From NCBI GenBank assembly GCA_903867275.1, contig CAIPQY010000401.1:1-6437 (forward strand): 6,437 bases of DNA. Direction: 5' to 3'. Origin of the DNA: an uncultured bacterium. GTDB taxonomy: Bacteria > Planctomycetota > Phycisphaerae > Phycisphaerales > SM1A02. The number at the start of each line of letters is the position of its first letter. The stretch's first letter is position 1. Positions 1 through 4,685 of the stretch are shown piece by piece. The notes beneath the pieces were generated by a model. That model worked only from the letters and a program-made list of their open reading frames with translations, made no database searches and was not told where the DNA came from. The position numbers and the translations under genes were made by a program.

Positions 1-246
1 GCCATCGCCTTCATCGCGGGCGACGGGCCGTTCACCTTCACCATCGATGGCGGCGTGACGGGTGACGCGTGGGGCACGATCCTGGTGGCGTACAACGGCG
101 AGCCGAGCGCGGCCACGATCGGCCTGCCGGGCGGCACTTGGAACCTGGTCGCCGATGCCACGCGCGCCGGCGTGCAGACCCTCGAGCGCGTGCAGAACAC
201 GCAGACGCTGCCCCCCTATTCGATGGTCATCCTGTGGAAGCCCTGA
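1..246 (+). CDS. Probable type I pullulanase / GH13 debranching enzyme, C-terminal fragment
   Basis: The reading frame is open from base 1 and stops at 244-246, giving the last 81 residues of a protein that begins outside the window. The fragment has the look of the C-terminal beta-sandwich of GH13 enzymes: a D-x-W-G-T-I-L-V-A-Y-N strand pair near residues 22-32, then a LPGGTW turn, a V-A-D strand, an A-G-V-Q-T-L segment and a final LPPYSMVIL strand. This order matches type I pullulanases, which hydrolyse alpha-1,6 branches in pullulan, glycogen or limit dextrins. The catalytic barrel lies off the left edge, so activity cannot be verified. Another GH13 subfamily, such as an alpha-amylase-like enzyme, remains possible. 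An aldose 1-epimerase gene follows after 37 bp on the same strand, which fits a carbohydrate-use unit. The assignment rests on the pattern of a short domain only. Confidence 0.62.
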   Translation, partial: AIAFIAGDGPFTFTIDGGVTGDAWGTILVAYNGEPSAATIGLPGGTWNLVADATRAGVQTLERVQNTQTLPPYSMVILWKP

Positions 247-283
247 GCGCGCGTTCCCGGCAGGTCGGGCATCATGCGGCGCC

Positions 284-1231
284 ATGACCATGCACCTGCC
301 ACATGACACGCCCTTCACGCTTCGAGCCCACGGCACCGACCTCACCATCGAGCCGCAGGCCGGCTGCGTGGCCACCAGCTGGCGACTTGGCGCGCGCGAG
401 ATGCTCGCGCTGCCGGCCCCGCGCGAGGCCTTCCTGAAATCGGCGCGCACGGGCGGCATTCCCCTGCTCTATCCCTACGCCAATCGGCTTCGAACCGACC
501 GATTCAACGTGGCGGGGCGAGAGGTGAACCTTGCACTGCAACCCGACCTGAAGCGCGACGGCAACGGACTGCCGATCCACGGATTGCTGCTTCGATGGAA
601 TCAGTGGAGCGTGGAGCGGCTTGGTGATTCGTCAGCCCGCGCGAGCATTCGGTGGGCCGAGCATGCGAGCCTCATGCGTGCGTTCCCCTTCAAGCACACC
701 ATGCGCGTGATGTGGGAACTGGCCACGATCGATCGCGGCGCCTCCCTTCGCGTGACCACCGAGATCGATGCCGACGGTGGCATGGATGTACCGGCCGCCT
801 TCGGATGGCACCCCTACTTCGCCATCACCAATCCAGCCAACGCGCAGGTGCACATGCCTTCCCGCCGGCCGATCACACTCGACGCCAATGGCGTTCCGGC
901 GATGCCGATGCACCCCGGCGCCACCGTTGCACCGCAAGCCATGCCCGCATGCGGCGGCGAGGATGCGCTGTTCGCGGCGGACTCCGCGGCGTCCGTGACC
1001 GCTCGCATCACGCAGTCCGACCTCGACACATCGATCACCTTCGGCAACCCGTACGCGTTCATGCAGCTCTATGCGCCGAAGGTGGCCCCAAACGCGGCAG
1101 GCTTCGCCTGCATCGAGCCCATGCTGTGTGCAACCAGCGCGCTGAGCGATGACAACGCACCAGTGGTGCGCGCGGGCACCACGCTGCGGGCGGTCTTCGA
1201 GATTCGGGCAACAGCGGCCGGCGCACCGTGA
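284..1231 (+). CDS. Aldose 1-epimerase family protein (mutarotase)
   Basis: A 315-residue protein of the galactose mutarotase-like superfamily, which interconverts alpha and beta anomers of aldoses in the cytoplasm. Diagnostic motifs are all present: GIPLLYPYANRL at residues 58-69, which lines the sugar site; IHGLLL with the first expected catalytic histidine, His99; FGWHPYF with the second, His176; and CIEPM with the expected catalytic base, Glu278. The length is normal for the family. The frame stays open upstream to position 62, but that part overlaps the pullulanase end in another frame and is compositionally unlike protein, so the start is taken at 284. An ATG at 290 is equally possible, and neither has a strong Shine-Dalgarno sequence. 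It lies 37 bp after the probable pullulanase gene and may be co-transcribed with it. The exact sugar is not determined; the G-I-P-L-L-Y-P form is typical of broad-specificity hexose or hexose-phosphate epimerases as well as true GalM. Confidence 0.9.
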   Translation: MTMHLPHDTPFTLRAHGTDLTIEPQAGCVATSWRLGAREMLALPAPREAFLKSARTGGIPLLYPYANRLRTDRFNVAGREVNLALQPDLKRDGNGLPIHGLLLRWNQWSVERLGDSSARASIRWAEHASLMRAFPFKHTMRVMWELATIDRGASLRVTTEIDADGGMDVPAAFGWHPYFAITNPANAQVHMPSRRPITLDANGVPAMPMHPGATVAPQAMPACGGEDALFAADSAASVTARITQSDLDTSITFGNPYAFMQLYAPKVAPNAAGFACIEPMLCATSALSDDNAPVVRAGTTLRAVFEIRATAAGAP

Positions 1232-1250
1232 ACGCGATCGTCGCACTCAC
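1228..1250. terminator. Imperfect hairpin spanning the two convergent stop codons
   Basis: The 15-bp gap between the epimerase and the GNAT gene, together with both stop codons, can fold as GTGA-ac-GCGA-tcg-TCGC-ac-TCAC. This gives two 4-bp stems separated by a symmetrical 2x2 mismatch. There is no T tract on either side. Part of the outer stem arises because TGA and TCA are the two stop codons facing each other, so the structure may be coincidental. It is a possible bidirectional terminator only. Confidence 0.22.
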
Positions 1251-1936
1251 TTGCGCGACAGGCGCTCGAGTTCGTGACCTGGCGGCGGCGGACAATCGGG
1301 ATTGATCCATCGGATCACCGCCGCCCAGCCGGCGCTTTCCTCGTCGTGTGGCAGGTAGCCGCGGATCGCGGTCACCGCATCCCATCCATCATGCAGGTGC
1401 GCGGTCAGCACCGGATCGGTGAGCTCGGCCTGCTTCACCTTGCTGATGTACGTGTTCGGTTCCAGCGACGCGACGAAGCGGCCGTACCCCGGCATGCGAC
1501 TGCCGCCGACCATGCGCCACAACCTCCGCGCCTGCACCAGTTCGCGCGCCGCCTCCGTGAGCGCCCGCGCGATGCCGTGATGTTGGTGCTCAGGTGCCAC
1601 CATCAGGTCGGCGCCGTACAGCGTGTGACCAGCGACCGGATCGTGATCGGCGAAGGAGTCTCCAGCCGTCATGGTGTCCCACGAATCGTCGATGTGAAAC
1701 GCCGACATGTGCACGATCAGCGTGAAGTGCACACCAGCCACCGCGCCGGAAGCCTGGTGCACCGTCACGAACTGCCCCTCGGGAAAGCGCTGGTGATGCG
1801 CCTCCAGTTCGGCCTGCGTGTAGGGCCGCTCGGTCGGATACACCGCGGCACAGATCCGACCCACGGCCTCGTAATCGGCCTGCGTCATGGATCGGAGGGC
1901 GTAACCGGCTGGCAGGTGCACCGATGCGGATGGCAT
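1247..1936 (-). CDS. GNAT-family N-acetyltransferase, stand-alone relative of the GNAT domain of GNAT-nitrilase fusions
   Basis: A 229-residue protein expected to transfer an acetyl group from acetyl-CoA to an unknown acceptor. The core GNAT signature is visible: the strand YGADLMVAP at residues 107-115, followed by the pyrophosphate-binding loop EHQHHGIARAL at 116-126 (Q-x-x-G-I-A). C-terminal to this are a GGSRMPGY segment (144-151), a YISKVKQAELTDPVL segment (163-177) and an RGYLPHDEESAGWAAVIRW segment (192-210). These resemble the N-terminal GNAT half of YhcX-type proteins, in which it is fused to a carbon-nitrogen hydrolase. Here the protein ends soon after the GNAT part and no nitrilase is present. 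The frame stays open far upstream, antisense to the next gene. The start at 1936 is chosen because homology-like sequence begins just inside it and it leaves the divergent intergenic region free. No clear Shine-Dalgarno sequence precedes it. Met17 is an alternative start. The substrate is unknown. Confidence 0.85.
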   Translation of the reverse strand: MPSASVHLPAGYALRSMTQADYEAVGRICAAVYPTERPYTQAELEAHHQRFPEGQFVTVHQASGAVAGVHFTLIVHMSAFHIDDSWDTMTAGDSFADHDPVAGHTLYGADLMVAPEHQHHGIARALTEAARELVQARRLWRMVGGSRMPGYGRFVASLEPNTYISKVKQAELTDPVLTAHLHDGWDAVTAIRGYLPHDEESAGWAAVIRWINPDCPPPPGHELERLSRK

Positions 1937-2059
1937 GCGGACACGGTAGCGCAACGCAGGCGCTCGCGCGCACAGCAGGTCAGGCTCCAAATCGTTGCGC
2001 AATGACTGCACCACCCGAACGTGGTCGTACGGTGCCCCTGCACCACCAAGGAGCCGACC
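1937..2059. promoter_or_regulatory. Divergent intergenic region with candidate operator repeats
   Basis: This 123-bp gap separates the minus-strand GNAT gene from the plus-strand four-gene run, so it should carry the promoters for both. I see no convincing -35/-10 pair. It does contain an 8-bp perfect inverted repeat, GCGCAACG at 1949-1956 and CGTTGCGC at 1993-2000, with 36 bp between the arms. The right arm overlaps a local palindrome, TTGCGCAA at 1995-2002, within an imperfect 14-bp dyad at 1992-2005. These could be operator half-sites, but such repeats also arise by chance in GC-rich DNA. Confidence 0.35.
2048..2053 (+). promoter_or_regulatory. Strong ribosome binding site of the ferritin-like gene
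   Basis: AAGGAG lies six bases before the ATG at 2060 and decides the start, since the frame is open further upstream to 2021. It sits inside the 11-mer ACCAAGGAGCC (2045-2055), which occurs again at the same distance from the start of the BON-domain gene. Confidence 0.85.
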
Positions 2060-2563
2060 ATGCCCATGCAGACCCTGCACGACCTTTTCATCGAACAGCT
2101 GAACGAACTCTTTGCCGGCGAGGCGGCCAGCATCCAGGCCATGCAGGCCCTGCGCCGGGCGGCATCCAATCCGCGCCTCGCCAAGCTGCTCGAGGCGCAC
2201 GAGCGCGAATCCGAGAAGCACGCGGCACGGCTTGAGGACATCTTCGACTCGCTCGAAGTGGTGCCTCGCCGCGCCGGCAGCCACACGCTGAAGGGCCTGT
2301 GCGACGACTGCGTGGAATGGGCCGGCATGTCGGGTGCTGAGCCACATGTTCGCGATGCGGCACTGATCGCCGCCGCGCAGCATCTGGAGCACGACGAGAT
2401 CGCCGGCTACGGCTGCGCGCGCACCTGGGCCAGCCTGCTGGGGCATCGCGGCGTGGCCTCCGCACTGCAGCGCACGCTCAACGAGGAGCGTCGCGTGGAC
2501 GAGCGCCTGACGCGTCTGGCCGAATCGCTGAATCGCGCCGCCGTGGAACCCGTGCCAGCGTGA
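2060..2563 (+). CDS. DUF892 / YciE-YciF family ferritin-like protein
   Basis: A 167-residue, mostly helical protein of the DUF892 family, a ferritin-like four-helix fold with a predicted di-metal site that is often stress-induced. The helices can be followed: residues 5-33 with Glu21; 38-65 with the HERESEKHAARL segment (Glu50, Glu52 and His54 are candidate ligands); 97-127 with QHLEHDEIAGYG (Glu110, Glu113); and 131-160 with NEERRVDERL (Glu142, Glu143). The ALIAAAQHLEHDEIAGYG block is the family hallmark. Unusual here are a Cys81-x-x-Cys84 pair in the linker before helix 3, and Asp112 where relatives usually have an aromatic residue (EHYEIA). It is the first gene of a four-gene plus-strand run; the hydrolase follows after 28 bp. 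The start at 2060 has an excellent Shine-Dalgarno sequence. The biochemical role of the family is not settled: metal or peroxide handling is an inference. Confidence 0.9.
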   Translation: MPMQTLHDLFIEQLNELFAGEAASIQAMQALRRAASNPRLAKLLEAHERESEKHAARLEDIFDSLEVVPRRAGSHTLKGLCDDCVEWAGMSGAEPHVRDAALIAAAQHLEHDEIAGYGCARTWASLLGHRGVASALQRTLNEERRVDERLTRLAESLNRAAVEPVPA

Positions 2564-2578
2564 CCGGCGGCGTTTCAG

Positions 2579-2584
2579 AAGGAG
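2579..2584 (+). promoter_or_regulatory. Ribosome binding site of the alpha/beta hydrolase gene
   Basis: AAGGAG is placed seven bases before the ATG at 2592, in the 28-bp gap after the ferritin-like gene. It supports both that start and independent translation within a shared transcript. Confidence 0.8.
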
Positions 2585-2591
2585 TCCTCCG

Positions 2592-3272
2592 ATGCGCAGC
2601 ACGCTTCCACCATCACCAGCCATCGCACCAACGGTGTGGAGCGTCTCCATCCCCTGCGAGGACGCGCGCCTGCCCGGCAAGTTGACCATTCCACCGCAGG
2701 CCTCGTCGTTGGTGCTGTTCGCCCATGGCAGCGGCAGCAGCCGTCACAGTCCGCGCAACCAGTTCGTGGCGGATGTGCTGCATCAGGCGGGCATGGCCAC
2801 GCTGCTGTTCGACCTGCTGACCGAGCACGAGAGCGAGGACCGGCGGAATGTGTTCGATGTTCGTCGACTGGCTGACCGCCTGCTGTCCGCCATCGGATGG
2901 TCATCGGCCCGGCACGCGACAGGCCACCTGCCGATCGGACTGTTCGGCGCCAGCACCGGCGGCGGCGCGGCCATCATCGCGGCGACGCAGCAACCGCTGG
3001 TGCGTGCGATCGTGTCGCGCGGTGGTCGACCCGACCTCGCAGGCCCATGGCTTGCCCACCTGACGGCGCCGACACTGCTTCTGGTGGGCAGCGAGGACAC
3101 CGAGGTGCTCGCACTCAATCGTCAGGCCCTGGCGAGCATGCGGGGCCCACACCATCTCTCGGTGGTGCATGGCGCCACGCACCTGTTCCCGGAACCCGGT
3201 GCCTTGGAAGAGGTGGCCGGGCTCGCCCGAGCATGGTTCGCCGCACATCTCACCCACGGAGGCACACCATGA
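2592..3272 (+). CDS. Dienelactone-hydrolase-like alpha/beta hydrolase
   Basis: A 226-residue cytoplasmic alpha/beta hydrolase with a complete predicted triad. The oxyanion-hole strand is LVLFAHGSGSS (residues 40-50), with HG followed by a Ser/Gly-rich turn. The nucleophile elbow is GASTGGG with Ser121. The acid is most likely Asp169 in LLLVGSEDTEV, and the base is His197 in HGATHLF. The length is right for a single-domain dienelactone hydrolase family member. The N-terminus carries no signal peptide. The natural substrate is unknown; the DLH family includes esterases and lactone hydrolases, and the name should not be read as dienelactone metabolism. Its stop codon overlaps the start of the phosphoribosyltransferase gene (ATGA, 3269-3272), so the two proteins are probably translated in coupled fashion. 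In some actinobacteria a DLH domain and a PRTase domain of these types occur in one polypeptide, which suggests a working partnership. Confidence 0.88.
   Translation: MRSTLPPSPAIAPTVWSVSIPCEDARLPGKLTIPPQASSLVLFAHGSGSSRHSPRNQFVADVLHQAGMATLLFDLLTEHESEDRRNVFDVRRLADRLLSAIGWSSARHATGHLPIGLFGASTGGGAAIIAATQQPLVRAIVSRGGRPDLAGPWLAHLTAPTLLLVGSEDTEVLALNRQALASMRGPHHLSVVHGATHLFPEPGALEEVAGLARAWFAAHLTHGGTP
3258..3262 (+). promoter_or_regulatory. Ribosome binding site of the phosphoribosyltransferase gene, inside the hydrolase coding region
   Basis: GGAGG ends six bases before the ATG at 3269. It lies within the last codons of the hydrolase gene and, with the ATGA overlap, indicates translational coupling. 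It also fixes the start, because the frame is open upstream as far as 2897. Confidence 0.8.
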
Positions 3273-3964
3273 CCGACATCCAGTTCGACAACCGCGTCGA
3301 TGCAGGCCAGCGACTCGGCACGCTGCTGAAGCGCATTCGCATGCAGCACCCGCTGGTGCTCGCCATTCCGCGCGGCGGCATCGAGGTTGCCGCGCCACTC
3401 GCCGAGGCGCTAGGCGCCGAAATGGACGTGCTGCTGTGTCGCAAACTGTGTGCGCCCGACCAGCATGAGCTCGCCGTGGGTTCGGTGAATGAATCGGGCG
3501 ATGTGCAGCTGAATCGCAACGGACGCGCCTTGACCGAGTCGAGCGCCACATGGCTCGAGCGGGAGCGCGGGCGACAGATGACCGAGATCGCGCGCCAACA
3601 GCGCCTGTTCCGCGCCGTGCGACCCAAGGCGCACACGAAGCAACGCACGCTGGTTGTGGTCGACGATGGCGTGGCGACCGGTGCCACGCTGATGGCCGCG
3701 CTGCAGATGCTGCATGACGCCAATCCGCATGAGGTGATCGTGGCGGTGCCGGTGGCTTCGCGGGAATCGATCCCGGGCATCCGCGCGCTGTGCGACCAGT
3801 TCGTGTGCCTGCACGAGCCGGAGGAATTCTGGGCGGTCGGACAGTTCTATCGCGACTTTCCCCAGCTCAGCGACGAGCGCGCCGTGGCACTGCTGCGTCA
3901 GCATTCGCCGAACGATCGCCGACGCGCCGAATCGCGTGCGCACAGTTCCATGACATCCAACTGA
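3269..3964 (+). CDS. Phosphoribosyltransferase domain protein of the stress-associated type
   Basis: A 231-residue type I PRTase-fold protein. The PRPP-binding loop is clear: TLVVVDDGVATGATLMAAL, with the acidic pair Asp132-Asp133 followed by G-V-A-T-G-A-T (134-140). The N-terminal half has the hallmarks of the stand-alone 'phosphoribosyltransferase' family found beside stress genes: F-x-x-R-x-x-A-G-x-x-L at residues 6-16, LAIPRGGIEVAAPLAEAL at about 31-48, and RKLCAPDQHELAVGSV at about 58-73. Such proteins lack a demonstrated base substrate, and they are not the housekeeping Hpt, Apt, Upp or PyrE enzymes. The C-terminal end, after FWAVGQFYRDFPQLSD, is a polar Arg- and Ser-rich tail. It overlaps the hydrolase gene by 4 bp and is followed after 15 bp by the BON gene. 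Whether it is a true transferase or a PRPP-sensing or regulatory protein cannot be told from sequence. Confidence 0.9.
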   Translation: MTDIQFDNRVDAGQRLGTLLKRIRMQHPLVLAIPRGGIEVAAPLAEALGAEMDVLLCRKLCAPDQHELAVGSVNESGDVQLNRNGRALTESSATWLERERGRQMTEIARQQRLFRAVRPKAHTKQRTLVVVDDGVATGATLMAALQMLHDANPHEVIVAVPVASRESIPGIRALCDQFVCLHEPEEFWAVGQFYRDFPQLSDERAVALLRQHSPNDRRRAESRAHSSMTSN

Positions 3965-3967
3965 ACC

Positions 3968-3973
3968 AAGGAG
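3968..3973 (+). promoter_or_regulatory. Strong ribosome binding site of the BON-domain gene
   Basis: AAGGAG is six bases before the ATG at 3980, within the 11-mer ACCAAGGAGCC (3965-3975). The same 11-mer sits at the same spacing before the first gene of the run. Confidence 0.85.
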
Positions 3974-3979
3974 CCCGCC

Positions 3980-4657
3980 ATGATCACCACCACCCAATCG
4001 TCCGACACCCGCATCCAGAACGACGTGCTGAACGAGCTTGCCTGCGACAGCGTGGTGGACGCGACCGAAGTCGGCGTGCAGGTGCATGGCGCCATCGTCA
4101 CGCTGACCGGATTCATCAGTTCCTATCCCAAGAAGCTGGCCGCCGTCGAAGCCGCGCACCGCGTGCGAGGCGTGCTCGACGTGGTGAACCAGCTGCGCGT
4201 GCGCATTCCCTCCAACTGGGAACGATCGGACGAGACGATCGCCGCCCAGGTGCGCGACGCATTGAAGTCCGATGTGCTGGTGCCCGACGAACGCATCACC
4301 TCCACCGTGTCGGATGGCACGGTGACGCTGGAGGGGCATGTGCAGACCTGGCCCGAGCGCGTGCATGCCGAACAGGCGGTGCAGCGGCTTGCCGGAGTGA
4401 AGTGCGTGTCAAACCTCATCTCGGTGCTGCGCACCAACACCCCCGCCGAGGACATCCGTCGTCAGATTCTGGGTGCGCTGCGGCGGCAGGCCGATCGCGA
4501 AGCGCACCGCATCGATGTGGATGTGGATGACGGCGTGGTCACGCTGAAGGGTTCCGTGCGCTCGTGGGCCGAACGCAACGCGATCGAGCGCGCCGCGCAA
4601 CATGTTCCTGGCGTGCGCCGCGTGGAGGACAAGACCACGCTCGATCCGGTGCACTGA
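3980..4657 (+). CDS. Triple BON-domain protein without an export signal
   Basis: A 225-residue protein made almost wholly of three BON domains at residues 9-76, 82-151 and 154-222. Each has the expected pattern: an alpha helix (D-x-x-I-x-x-x-V-x-x-x-L), a V-x-V-x-x-G-x-V-T-L-x-G strand pair (VHGAIVTLTG, VSDGTVTLEG, VDDGVVTLKG), a helix with Ala and Glu, and a closing G-V-x-x-V-x-(N/D) strand. BON domains are thought to bind phospholipid or other ligands; OsmY and Kbp of enteric bacteria are stress-linked examples. Unlike OsmY, the N-terminus MITTTQSSDTR has no signal peptide or lipobox, so a cytoplasmic site is predicted. It is the last gene of the four-gene run, 15 bp after the phosphoribosyltransferase, and is convergent with the SDR gene that follows. 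Cytoplasmic triple-BON proteins next to PRTase or DUF892 genes support a stress role; this is inference. Confidence 0.93.
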   Translation: MITTTQSSDTRIQNDVLNELACDSVVDATEVGVQVHGAIVTLTGFISSYPKKLAAVEAAHRVRGVLDVVNQLRVRIPSNWERSDETIAAQVRDALKSDVLVPDERITSTVSDGTVTLEGHVQTWPERVHAEQAVQRLAGVKCVSNLISVLRTNTPAEDIRRQILGALRRQADREAHRIDVDVDDGVVTLKGSVRSWAERNAIERAAQHVPGVRRVEDKTTLDPVH

Positions 4658-4685
4658 GCGCCTCGCGGTGATCAGTCTCGCCGCG
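4654..4685. terminator. Possible bidirectional terminator between the convergent BON and SDR genes
   Basis: Only 14 bp separate the stop codons at 4657 and 4672. CGCGG at 4664-4668 can pair with CCGCG at 4681-4685 around a 12-base loop. Alternatively CTGA at 4654-4657 pairs with TCAG at 4672-4675. Neither has a T tract. The evidence is weak, and a factor-dependent terminator or none at all is equally possible. Confidence 0.2.

Noticed and set aside
62..283. N-terminal extension of the epimerase frame
   Set aside because: It overlaps the pullulanase end in another frame and is Arg/Ala/Pro-rich without family similarity. The mutarotase pattern begins after the ATG at 284.
1937..2689. Minus-strand upstream extension of the GNAT frame, making a 480-residue protein
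   Set aside because: The extra 251 codons lie antisense to the DUF892 gene and the start of the hydrolase gene, both of which have clear family motifs and ribosome sites. The translated extension shows no recognisable domain. It is a GC-rich shadow frame.
2897..3268. Upstream extension of the phosphoribosyltransferase frame inside the hydrolase gene
   Set aside because: The extension is an Arg/Pro-rich off-frame reading of the hydrolase. The start at 3269 has GGAGG at the correct distance and matches the family N-terminus.
3410..4366. Minus-strand open frame of 318 residues opposite the phosphoribosyltransferase and BON genes
   Set aside because: It spans two well-supported plus-strand genes, is His- and Gly-rich, and has no recognisable motif.
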